A stretch of 64,000 nucleotides of DNA. Source: Sphingomonadales bacterium (GTDB lineage: Bacteria; Pseudomonadota; Alphaproteobacteria; Sphingomonadales; Sphingomonadaceae). Positions 34,343 to 41,272 of this stretch are shown here, piece after piece. The notes beneath the pieces were generated by a model that saw nothing but the letters and a program-made list of their open reading frames with translations, was not told where the DNA came from and did not search any database. The position numbers and the translations under genes were made by a program. The DNA is taken from assembly GCA_016714795.1 (NCBI GenBank), contig JADKCA010000006.1, positions 1-64,000 of the forward strand, read 5' to 3'. The first letter of the stretch is position 1. Each line of letters starts with the position of its first letter.

Positions 34343-35365
34343 TCACAGCATCCCGTTTCGCCGCAACGCATGGCGGAGCTGGTCATAGCTCAGCCCCAGC
34401 GCCTTGGCGGTGGCGCGCTGGTTGTGCTTGTGCTGGCGCAATGCGGCGTCGAGCAGCTGCCGTTCATAGCCTGCAATGGCGGCCCTGAAATCCTCCACCA
34501 CCGGCGCACCCTCCATTAAATAGGGACTGTCCCTATTAATTTCTGGCGTCCCTGCGTCGCGGGATGGCGCTCGCGCGGCGGATGTTGGCATCCAGGGCGA
34601 CGCAAACGGATCAAACTCCACCACTTCCACCGGCTGTTCCGGCGTGTCCCAGCGATACACGGCGCGCTCCACCACGTTGCGCAGTTCGCGGACATTGCCG
34701 GGCCAGTCATGTGCATCGAGCGCGGCCAAAGCGTCGTCCGAAAAGCCGGGCCAGCCATCCCATTCCAGTTCGGATGCCATGCGCCGCCCGAAATGATTGG
34801 CGAGCACGGGCACATCGCCTTCGCGCGCGCGCAAGGGCGGCAGCGTGACGACTTCAAACGAGAGCCGATCCAGCAAATCAGCGCGGAACCGGCCCTGATC
34901 CACCAGCCGGGGCAGATGCTCATTGGTGGCCGCTACGACGCGCACATCGACACGCATTGGGCGATTGGTTCCGATCCGCGTGACTTCGCCATATTCCACC
35001 GCGCGCAGCAACCGTTCCTGCGCTCCGGCAGACAGCGTCGCAAGTTCATCAAGGAACAGCGTGCCGCCATCCGCTTCCTCAAAGCGCCCGGCGCGCGCCT
35101 TGGTCGCGCCGGTAAAGGCCCCCGCTTCATGGCCGAACAATTCGGCCTCGATCAGCGTTTCGGCGAGCGCCGCGCAGTTCATGGTGACGAGCGGGCCATC
35201 CCAGCGCGGGGAGAGGCGGTGGAGGCGTTCGGCGACAAGTTCCTTGCCCGTCCCGCGTTCGCCGATCACCAGAACGGGCCGGTTGAGCGTCGCGGCGCGG
35301 CTGGCCCGCTCCACGCTGTCGAGAAAGGCCGAGGACTGGCCGATGAAATTCGCAACTCTATCCAT
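34343..35365 (-). CDS. pspF: PspF, sigma-54 activator of the psp operon
   Basis: A 340-residue AAA+ bacterial enhancer-binding protein without a receiver domain. Walker A is GERGTGKE (35-42), the sigma-54 contact loop GAFTGA is at 82-87, Walker B is GGTLFLDE (100-107), the arginine-finger region (GRFRADLLDRL) is at 158-168, and a Fis-type helix-turn-helix closes the protein (QRATAKALGLSYDQLRHAL). In the linker before the helix-turn-helix, residues ~275-284 (PEINRDSPYLM) are encoded by a palindrome at 34515-34542. It faces the psp operon across a shared promoter region, the standard arrangement. Confidence 0.92.
   Translation of the reverse strand: MDRVANFIGQSSAFLDSVERASRAATLNRPVLVIGERGTGKELVAERLHRLSPRWDGPLVTMNCAALAETLIEAELFGHEAGAFTGATKARAGRFEEADGGTLFLDELATLSAGAQERLLRAVEYGEVTRIGTNRPMRVDVRVVAATNEHLPRLVDQGRFRADLLDRLSFEVVTLPPLRAREGDVPVLANHFGRRMASELEWDGWPGFSDDALAALDAHDWPGNVRELRNVVERAVYRWDTPEQPVEVVEFDPFASPWMPTSAARAPSRDAGTPEINRDSPYLMEGAPVVEDFRAAIAGYERQLLDAALRQHKHNQRATAKALGLSYDQLRHALRRNGML
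34515..34542. repeat. Palindromic element inside pspF
   Basis: AATAGGGACTGTCCCTATT (34519-34537) with flanking ATTA/TAAT is a near-perfect palindrome placed in frame in the linker of PspF. Similar AATAGGGAC-type palindromes are known as dispersed repeats elsewhere in bacteria. It encodes NRDSPYL and causes no stop. Confidence 0.75.
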
Positions 35366-35390
35366 ACCACTAATTAGCATTTATTGCTAT

Positions 35391-35403
35391 TTATTGGCAA
35401 TAA
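35391..35403. promoter_or_regulatory. Candidate PspF upstream activating sequence
   Basis: TTATTGGCAATAA is a perfect palindrome centred about 95 bases upstream of the predicted psp transcription start. That spacing matches the enhancer position used by PspF in Escherichia coli (about -80 to -126). A second TTATTGC sits at 35381-35387. The region is AT-rich, as expected for DNA bending. Confidence 0.55.
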
Positions 35404-35465
35404 TAATCTGATGCCAAAGCCAGCGGCAGCACAAAATTTGGCGTAAATCCGACGAAATTCAAAAC

Positions 35466-35481
35466 TGGCACGCTTCATGCT
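35466..35481 (+). promoter_or_regulatory. Sigma-54 promoter of the psp operon
   Basis: TGGCACG (35466-35472) and ATGCT (35477-35481) match the -24/-12 consensus TGGCACG-N4-TTGCW with the GG and GC exactly 12 bases apart, predicting a start near 35492. It lies between pspF and pspA and the genome region also encodes rpoN at 42.2 kb. Confidence 0.85.
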
Positions 35482-35552
35482 GATGTGAGGACATGGTGCC
35501 GGGGCAAATCCGGCGCAAAAGACATTCCAACCGATCCATCAGGAGACCAACC

Positions 35553-35795
35553 ATGATCCGCAGCAAAACCAACAGCCTTCGCAACAGCGCGACGGCAGCG
35601 ATTTGCGCCATTCTGTTCAGCACCACCTGCCTTGTTGCAGCAGCTGGCCCCGTGCGTGCTGCGATGCCGAACCACGAAGCCCCGGATGGTCCTGCCGCTG
35701 GCCTGATCATCCAATACCCTGGCCGGAAGCGGCTCATCCCTCCGCTTCCGGCCTCCCCCTTACCCCACTGCCTCACAGTTTCAGGAGTATTCAAA
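35553..35795 (+). other. Signal-peptide-bearing leader ORF fused in frame to pspA
   Basis: An ATG at 35553 with AGGAG at 35541-35545 opens an 81-codon frame that has no stop and runs straight into the pspA ATG at 35796. It encodes a hydrophobic N-terminus (NSATAAICAILFSTTCLVAAAGPVRA) that looks like a signal peptide, then a Pro/Gly-rich stretch. Small exported peptides ahead of pspA may occur in related bacteria, but here the stop is absent. Either the leader is a separate small gene whose stop was lost, or the mRNA yields two forms of PspA. pspA has its own ribosome site, so I treat the leader separately. Confidence 0.5.
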
Positions 35796-36461
35796 ATGGG
35801 CATTTTCTCCCGCGCGCGTGACATCCTTGCCGCCAATGTGACCGACATGCTCGACCGCGCCGAAGATCCGGCCAAGATGGTCCGCATGATCATCATGGAA
35901 ATGGAAGAAACACTGATCGAGGTTCGCGCCTCTGCCGCGCGCACCATTGCCGACCAGAAGGAACTGCGCCGTCACCTTGTCAAGCTGGACGGTTTGCAGA
36001 CCAGCTGGAAGGAGAAGGCCGAACTGGCGCTGTCCAAGGATCGCGAGGATCTGGCCAAGGCCGCTCTTGTCGAACGCCAGAAGGCGGCTGACATGGCGGT
36101 GCGGATCGAAGCCGAAATCGCGCTGCTCGATGAAGCCTTGAACGCCAATGAGGAAGACATTGCCAAGTTGCAGGCGAAGCTGCGCGAAGCCCGTTCGCGC
36201 CAGTCCGCACTGGCCACGCGTCTGGAAGCTGCCACCAACCGCATCCGCCTGCGCGAAGCCTATTCCGGCCCGAAGGTGGATGAGGCGTTCTCCCGCTTCG
36301 ACGTGATGGAACGCCGCGTTGACATGGCTGAAGGCCGCGCTGACGCGCTCGCTTTGGGTGCACTGCCCAAAACACTGGAAGAGGAAATTGCCGATCTCCA
36401 GTCGTCCGAAAAGGTTGAGGCCGAGCTTGCAGCGCTGAAGGCAGCTGCCGGAAAGGCGTGA
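35796..36461 (+). CDS. pspA: Phage shock protein A
   Basis: A 221-residue peripheral membrane protein of the PspA/IM30/Vipp1 family that binds stressed inner membrane and inhibits PspF. It begins MGIFSRARDILAANVTDMLDRAEDPAKMVRMIIMEMEETL, the amphipathic membrane-binding helix and first coiled-coil helix, and continues as a long coiled coil. AGGAG (35783-35787) 8 bases before the ATG supports this start. An in-frame leader of 81 codons precedes it without a stop. pspB begins 4 bases after its stop. Confidence 0.93.
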   Translation: MGIFSRARDILAANVTDMLDRAEDPAKMVRMIIMEMEETLIEVRASAARTIADQKELRRHLVKLDGLQTSWKEKAELALSKDREDLAKAALVERQKAADMAVRIEAEIALLDEALNANEEDIAKLQAKLREARSRQSALATRLEAATNRIRLREAYSGPKVDEAFSRFDVMERRVDMAEGRADALALGALPKTLEEEIADLQSSEKVEAELAALKAAAGKA

Positions 36462-36465
36462 GATC

Positions 36466-36690
36466 ATGGACGGAATCATCCCCATTCTGGCGATTGCCTG
36501 CATCTTTATCGGCCTGCCCTGGCTGATCCTGCACTATGTCACCCAGTGGAAGCGCGGCGCGAACCTGACCCGCGAAGATGAAAATCTGCTCGACGAATTG
36601 CACGACATGGCCCGTCTTCTCGAAGACCGTGTCGAAACCATCGAGCGCATCATGACGGCGGATGACCCCAGCTGGAAGAGCCGGGGCTGA
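36466..36690 (+). CDS. pspB: Phage shock protein B
   Basis: A 74-residue inner-membrane protein. An N-terminal helix (IIPILAIACIFIGLPWLILHYV) is followed by a basic segment (WKRGA) and a leucine-zipper-like tail (LLDELHDMARLLEDRVETIERIM). In the enteric system PspB and PspC sense membrane stress and draw PspA away from PspF. The tail motif LEDRVETIERI recurs in later proteins of this operon. Confidence 0.9.
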   Translation: MDGIIPILAIACIFIGLPWLILHYVTQWKRGANLTREDENLLDELHDMARLLEDRVETIERIMTADDPSWKSRG

Positions 36691-36715
36691 TCCACGTCCC
36701 TCAAGGAGATTTGAA

Positions 36716-36943
36716 ATGACTGTTCCCCGCACCAAATTCCACCTCAACAAAGCCGAAGCCAAGGTTTCGGGCGTCTGTGCCGGTCTCGCCGACTATACGG
36801 GCTGGGATGCGACATGGGTCCGCGTTGGCACCGTTGCGGCCACCGTGCTCGGCGGCTTCCCCTGGACGCTGATCGCCTATGGCGTCACCGCCTGGGCCGC
36901 CCGTCCGAACACCGATGTGACCCGCTGGTCCGGCCACAACTGA
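36716..36943 (+). CDS. pspC: PspC-domain protein (short)
   Basis: A 75-residue PspC-domain protein from ATG 36716, with AAGGAG upstream. The core FHLNKAEAKVSGVCAGLADYTGWDATWVRVGTV followed by GGFPWTLIAYGVTAWA is the family's domain with one membrane hairpin. It lacks the cytoplasmic helical tail of the next gene, so it may be a truncated duplicate that pairs with it. Confidence 0.85.
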   Translation: MTVPRTKFHLNKAEAKVSGVCAGLADYTGWDATWVRVGTVAATVLGGFPWTLIAYGVTAWAARPNTDVTRWSGHN

Positions 36944-36968
36944 GACGCATTGAGAGAGGAGAATTCAC

Positions 36969-37349
36969 ATGTCTGCCAGCCGTACCCGCTTTTACCTGAA
37001 CCCGCAGAACGCCAAATGGAAAGGCGTCTGCGCCGGAATTGCCGATTATACCGGCATCGACGTGACCTGGGTTCGGGTCGGCACCGTGCTGATCACCATC
37101 ATGGGCGCATTCCCCTGGACGCTGATCGCCTATTGGATCGCCGCATGGGTGGCCGACAAGCGCCCGGTTGGTCTGTATGAAACCGCCGACGAAGAGCGCT
37201 TCTGGCAGGGTGTCCGCCAGTCGCCCGCCCGTACCACGCGCGACGTGCGGTCCAAATTCCGCGACCTCGATCGCCGCCTTGCGGAGATCGAAACCCATTA
37301 TACCAGCCGCAACACGCGTCTGGCCGATGAAATCGACGCCCTGAAATAA
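36969..37349 (+). CDS. pspC: Phage shock protein C
   Basis: A 126-residue PspC protein: the PspC domain (RFYLNPQNAKWKGVCAGIADYTGIDVTWVRVGTVL) with a membrane segment (MGAFPWTLIAYWIAAWV) and a charged C-terminal helical tail (RSKFRDLDRRLAEIETHYTSRNTRLADEIDALK). Its 75-residue paralogue lies directly upstream. AGAGGAG precedes the ATG. Confidence 0.9.
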   Translation: MSASRTRFYLNPQNAKWKGVCAGIADYTGIDVTWVRVGTVLITIMGAFPWTLIAYWIAAWVADKRPVGLYETADEERFWQGVRQSPARTTRDVRSKFRDLDRRLAEIETHYTSRNTRLADEIDALK

Positions 37350-37373
37350 CCGGCACACGAAGGAGTTTGTTCC

Positions 37374-37664
37374 ATGACCTGGCAAGGCCCCGAATTTGTT
37401 CTCGCCATCATCGCTATGAGCACAGCGGGCTGGGTCATCACCAGCTGGATCAGGGCGCGCCACGGCTACCCTGTTGAAGGTGAATGGGGTGGCACGGTGC
37501 AAAAAGGCGATCCCGAAACGGACCGCACGCTCGCCCTGCTGTCCAGCGAGAATGAGCAATTGAACGGCAAGATCCTTCGCCTTGAAGAACGCGTCGCCGT
37601 TCTTGAGCGGCTGGCAACAGACACGCCCGCACGCCTGTCCGCAGAAATCGACGCGCTGCGCTAA
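37374..37664 (+). CDS. Psp-associated small membrane coiled-coil protein 1
   Basis: A 96-residue protein with one N-terminal membrane helix (FVLAIIAMSTAGWVITSWI) and a C-terminal coiled coil (LLSSENEQLNGKILRLEERVAVLERLATDT). AAGGAG precedes its ATG and it lies 24 bases after pspC. Its tail resembles the end of PspB and of the next two proteins. The role is unknown; the position within the psp operon suggests a structural part of the stress complex. Confidence 0.75.
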   Translation: MTWQGPEFVLAIIAMSTAGWVITSWIRARHGYPVEGEWGGTVQKGDPETDRTLALLSSENEQLNGKILRLEERVAVLERLATDTPARLSAEIDALR

Positions 37665-37688
37665 TCCAAACTAACAGGGAGACACCAT

Positions 37689-37940
37689 ATGTTCAGCAAC
37701 CCCTTCTCGATGGTCGTCGCGATCATCCTGATCGTCACCGTCGGCCAGATCGTCCGCGCCAAGATGGGCATCCCTTCACGCCGCGACCGCCGCAATGGCG
37801 TGGTGCCCGACACCGCAGAAACCATCGCGATGCGTGAGGAAATCAAGACGCTGAAGGACCGCATCGCCGTTCTGGAACGCATCGCCACCGATACCAACGC
37901 CACCGCTGCGCTCGACCGCGAGATCGAAAAGCTGCGCTGA
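37689..37940 (+). CDS. Psp-associated small membrane coiled-coil protein 2
   Basis: An 83-residue protein: a single N-terminal membrane helix (FSMVVAIILIVTVGQIV), a basic linker and a coiled-coil tail (MREEIKTLKDRIAVLERIATDTNAT). The tail is nearly the same as in the preceding gene, indicating duplication. It is 24 bases downstream of it, so surely co-transcribed. Confidence 0.75.
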   Translation: MFSNPFSMVVAIILIVTVGQIVRAKMGIPSRRDRRNGVVPDTAETIAMREEIKTLKDRIAVLERIATDTNATAALDREIEKLR

Positions 37941-37951
37941 GGAGCTCTGCC

Positions 37952-38185
37952 ATGACCAGCGATCCCGGATTTTACATCACCATGGCCGCAACATCTCTGC
38001 TTGCACTCGCGATGCTGATTGCGGCGGGGTATAAGGGCTTCATGGCGTGGCTGGATTTCAAGCGCGCCGAACTCGCCCCCGCGCACCCTGCCCCTGTTTC
38101 GCCCACGTCCAACCGCATCGAGCTGGCTGATCTGAAGGAACGGCTGCGCAAGCTGGAAGCGATTGCGGCAGGGGTGGATTTATGA
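37952..38185 (+). CDS. Psp-associated small membrane coiled-coil protein 3
   Basis: A 77-residue protein with an N-terminal membrane helix (YITMAATSLLALAMLIAAGY), a Pro-rich linker (LAPAHPAPVSPTS) and a short coiled-coil end (IELADLKERLRKLEAIAAGV). It is 11 bases after the previous gene and is the last gene of the psp operon; a convergent gene ends 21 bases away. Confidence 0.7.
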   Translation: MTSDPGFYITMAATSLLALAMLIAAGYKGFMAWLDFKRAELAPAHPAPVSPTSNRIELADLKERLRKLEAIAAGVDL

Positions 38186-38206
38186 GGGCCTTTGCCCACT
38201 CCCGCT

Positions 38207-38917
38207 TCAGCCAATCAGCCCGAACTTTACCAGTTCTGCCCGCGTCATCACATGCAGGCCGTCAAACGGGGCCGCTGTGTTGGTGAAATCATAGAAAGCG
38301 CGGGCCTTGGCGGCATCCATGCCCATATCGGCATAGAAGGACAGATAGGTCCGGTGGACAGGATCATTGGCGGGATAATCGGTGGCTTGAAGTCCGTCCG
38401 AATCTTCCCAGCTGTGCACGCCCACTTCCGCACCGTCATCCGCCGAGCGATTCACGCCCGCCAGAAACAGCTCTACCCCGCCAGAACGGATCGAGCCGGT
38501 GGCAGGCACATGCGTATCCAGCCCCTTGGCGCGGATCATGCGAGCCACTTCCAGATTGGCGTCATCGTCCTCTGAACCGGGGCATTCGATCATCTCGATG
38601 CGCTTGATGCCCGGATGCGCGGCCAGCATCGCCCTGAATTTGGCGGGGCTGGAGGCATCAATCGCGTCGACCAGTTCGGCCACATCACCCTTCACGCGGA
38701 ACGGACCAAAATCGCCAGTTGCCAGACGCGGCGTCGCCGCTGTCGGCTCTTCCCAGACCTCTTCATCAATGGAGATGGTGGAAACATAGGCCAGATCCTC
38801 GGCGCGCAGCGCTTGCGGAGCGGCAAACAGCAGCGGCGCAGCCAGCATCGCAAGGCGGAGCGAATCCGTTAATCTCTCCATCGACTTGTCGAAAAGGCGT
38901 GATAATGTCGCGTTCAT
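38207..38917 (-). CDS. COG3904-like exported protein (ClpP/crotonase-like fold)
   Basis: A 236-residue protein with an N-terminal hydrophobic segment (RLAMLAAPLLFAAPQALRAE) that could be a signal peptide or anchor, from an ATG at 38917 or 38881. The segment MIECPGSEDDDANLEVARMIRAKGLDTHVPATGSIRSGGVELFLAGVNRSADDGAEVGVHSW reads like the COG3904 predicted periplasmic proteins, with a crotonase/ClpP-like core where the Ser-Gly (RSGG) would sit at the helix start. A protease role is not established. It converges with the end of the psp operon and is divergent from yifB. Confidence 0.65.
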   Translation of the reverse strand: MNATLSRLFDKSMERLTDSLRLAMLAAPLLFAAPQALRAEDLAYVSTISIDEEVWEEPTAATPRLATGDFGPFRVKGDVAELVDAIDASSPAKFRAMLAAHPGIKRIEMIECPGSEDDDANLEVARMIRAKGLDTHVPATGSIRSGGVELFLAGVNRSADDGAEVGVHSWEDSDGLQATDYPANDPVHRTYLSFYADMGMDAAKARAFYDFTNTAAPFDGLHVMTRAELVKFGLIG

Positions 38918-39004
38918 GCAATTGTTTTACTCGACCAGCCTTGACCCAATCCTTTCGGAAACCGTTAACGCGCTTTTACCGGTAAATGCGGGAGGGCCAC
39001 GCTG

Positions 39005-40513
39005 ATGGTCGCGACCGTGGCCACTGTTGCCTATCTGGGGCTGGAAGCGCGCGCTGTGGAGGTGCAGTGCCAGGTCTCCGCAGGCGTGCCCGCCTTCAAC
39101 GTCGTTGGCCTGCCCGACAAGGCGGTACGCGAAAGCGCGGAGCGGGTGCGCGCGGCCATCGCCGCGATGGGGCTTGCGCTGCCGCCCAAGCGCATCACGG
39201 TGAACCTCTCACCAGCTGACTTGCCCAAAGAGGGCTCTCATTACGATCTCCCCATCGCGCTGGCATTGCTGGGGGCGATGGGGGTGACGGACGCGGAGAC
39301 GCTGTCCTCATACCTGTTCGTCGGCGAACTGGCGCTGGACGGGCGCATTGCCGCCTCCCCCGGCGTGCTGCTGGCAGCACTCCACGCGTCCGAGCGCGAA
39401 CTGGGGCTGGTCTGCCCGGTCGCACAAGGACCGGAAGCGGCATGGGCGGGGCGCGTGGAGGTGATCGCCGCGCCCGACCTGCTCTCGCTTCTCAACCATT
39501 TCAAAGGCAGCGCGCTGATCCGCCCGCCCGAACCGGGTCAAGCGGGAGAGTCTGTGACCGGACCGGACATGGCGCAGGTGAAAGGGCAGGAAACCGCGCG
39601 CCGCGCTGTCGAGATTGCCGCAGCGGGCGGACATAATCTGCTGATGGTAGGGCCACCCGGTTCGGGCAAATCGCTCCTTGCCGCCTGTCTGCCCGGCATC
39701 CTCCCCGATCTGACGCCCGCCGAGGCGCTGGAAGTGTCAATGGTCGCCTCGATTGCCGGAGAATTGCCCGGCGGCCGCCTGATCCGCAGCCGTCCGTTCC
39801 GCAGCCCCCATCATTCGGCGTCCATGCCCGCTTTGGTGGGGGGGGGCCTGAAGGCACGGCCCGGCGAAGTGAGTCTGGCCCATCTCGGCGTGCTGTTTCT
39901 GGATGAGCTGCCCGAATTTCAGCGCCCTGTGCTCGATTCGCTGCGCCAGCCGCTGGAGACCGGGACGGTCACCGTGGCGCGCGCCAATGCGCACGTCACC
40001 TTCCCGGCGCGAGTCCAACTGATAGCGGCCATGAATCCGTGCCGTTGCGGCCATCTGGGTGATCCGGCACTCGCTTGCGCCCGCGCGCCGCGCTGTGCGG
40101 CGGACTATCAGGCCCGCGTCTCCGGCCCGTTGCTCGACCGGATTGATCTGCATGTGGACGTGCAGGCAGTGAGCGCGGCAGACCTTATCTCCCCACCACC
40201 CGCCGAAAATTCCGCCACCGTCCGCGCCCGGGTGGGAGCCGCGCGCGCGCTTCAGACTGCGCGCTTTGCGCAAGATGGCGTGCGCACCAATGCCGAAGCT
40301 GATGGCGCGGTGCTGGATCGGGTCGCCACCCCAGACGAGCCGGGCCGCAAGCTGCTCGCGCAGGCGGCGGAAGCAATGCGCCTCTCCGCGCGCGGCTATA
40401 CCCGTATCCTGCGCGTGGGCCGCACCATCGCCGATCTGGCAGGCAGTGAGACGGTGACGCGCATCCATGTCGCGGAGGCATTGAGTTATCGGCGGCAGCC
40501 GCCGCGAAATTGA
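39005..40513 (+). CDS. comM: YifB/ComM-family Mg-chelatase-like AAA+ ATPase
   Basis: A 502-residue protein. The N-terminal ChlI-associated domain (ARAVEVQCQVSAGVPAFNVVGLPDKAVRESAERVRAAI) precedes the AAA+ core with Walker A GPPGSGKS and the Mg-chelatase sensor stretches (GVLFLDELPEFQRPVLDSLRQPLE), then a cysteine cluster (NPCRCGHLGDPALACARAPRCAADY). Relatives act as a hexameric branch-migration helicase in natural transformation. Three ring-cysteine motifs are intact. A paired palindromic repeat follows the stop. Confidence 0.9.
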   Translation: MVATVATVAYLGLEARAVEVQCQVSAGVPAFNVVGLPDKAVRESAERVRAAIAAMGLALPPKRITVNLSPADLPKEGSHYDLPIALALLGAMGVTDAETLSSYLFVGELALDGRIAASPGVLLAALHASERELGLVCPVAQGPEAAWAGRVEVIAAPDLLSLLNHFKGSALIRPPEPGQAGESVTGPDMAQVKGQETARRAVEIAAAGGHNLLMVGPPGSGKSLLAACLPGILPDLTPAEALEVSMVASIAGELPGGRLIRSRPFRSPHHSASMPALVGGGLKARPGEVSLAHLGVLFLDELPEFQRPVLDSLRQPLETGTVTVARANAHVTFPARVQLIAAMNPCRCGHLGDPALACARAPRCAADYQARVSGPLLDRIDLHVDVQAVSAADLISPPPAENSATVRARVGAARALQTARFAQDGVRTNAEADGAVLDRVATPDEPGRKLLAQAAEAMRLSARGYTRILRVGRTIADLAGSETVTRIHVAEALSYRRQPPRN

Positions 40514-40526
40514 AATTTCCCCGCCA

Positions 40527-40595
40527 CCCTGAGCTTGTCGAAGGGCTGTCGTGCCGCTTGTTGGCATTTGAAAAGCAGCCCTTCGACAAGCTCAG
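40527..40595. repeat. Paired REP-like palindrome between comM and rdgB
   Basis: A perfect 21-base inverted repeat (arms 40527-40547 and 40575-40595, core CCTGAGCTTGTCGAAGGGC) spans a 27-base loop. A single-arm copy occurs at 31945 and a related nested element at 42072-42136, so it belongs to a dispersed family. The stem lies at the 3' ends of two converging genes and may stop or protect both transcripts. Confidence 0.85.
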
Positions 40596-40650
40596 GACGG
40601 CGGCAGAGAAAGCCTCAATAAATGGAACCTGCCCCCACTCTCACAGTGGC

Positions 40651-41271
40651 TCAGAAAACCGCAGCCACCAATTTGGCAAAGGCATCCGCCCTGTGGCTGA
40701 TCGCGTGCTTGGCCTCTGGCGCGATCTCCGCAAAGGTCCGCTCGCCCCCTGTCGGTACGAACACCGGATCATAGCCAAAACCCAAAGTACCGCGCGGCGG
40801 CCATGTCAGATGGCCTTCAACCCGCCCCTCAAACACCGCCTCTTCTCCATCGGGCCAGGCAATCGCCAGCGTGCAGACGAAAGCAGCAAAGCGGTCCGCA
40901 TCCGGCCCGATTTCGGCAAGTTTTCCCTCGACCTTGCCCATCGCCATATACCAGTCCCGCCCCGGTGCCCCTTCAAAGGGCTGCCGCTCGGCCCAGTCCG
41001 CGGTATAGACGCCCGGAGCGCCGCCCAGCGCCGCAACGCACAGCCCGCTATCATCCGCCAGCGCAGGCAGGCCAGAGCCTTGCGCACTGGCATGGGCTTT
41101 GAGCAGCGCATTTTCAGCAAAGCTGGTGCCCGTCTCCTCCGGCTCCGGCAGGCCCAGATCCCCCGCAGAAACCGGCTCGATCCCGAACGGGGCCAGCAAA
41201 GCGCGGATTTCCCGCACCTTGCCCTGATTGTGACTGGCAATCACCAGCTTGCCGGGGAGGAGTTTGCGCAC
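40651..41271 (-). CDS. rdgB: Non-canonical purine NTP pyrophosphatase (RdgB/HAM1)
   Basis: A 206-residue house-cleaning enzyme hydrolysing ITP, dITP and XTP to monophosphates. Signature segments: LVIASHNQGKVREI (SHNxGK nucleotide site), ALADDSGLCVAALGGAPGVYTADWA, and GTLGFGYDPVFVPTGGERTFAEI. Length and order match the family. It starts one base after the rph stop, on the same strand, the usual rph-rdgB pair. Confidence 0.93.
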   Translation of the reverse strand: MRKLLPGKLVIASHNQGKVREIRALLAPFGIEPVSAGDLGLPEPEETGTSFAENALLKAHASAQGSGLPALADDSGLCVAALGGAPGVYTADWAERQPFEGAPGRDWYMAMGKVEGKLAEIGPDADRFAAFVCTLAIAWPDGEEAVFEGRVEGHLTWPPRGTLGFGYDPVFVPTGGERTFAEIAPEAKHAISHRADAFAKLVAAVF

Positions 41272-41272
41272 C

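Noticed and set aside
32759..34519. A 586-codon + frame across hisS and prfA
   Set aside because: Both opposite genes carry full catalytic motifs, and this frame has an unnatural composition, so it is a shadow.
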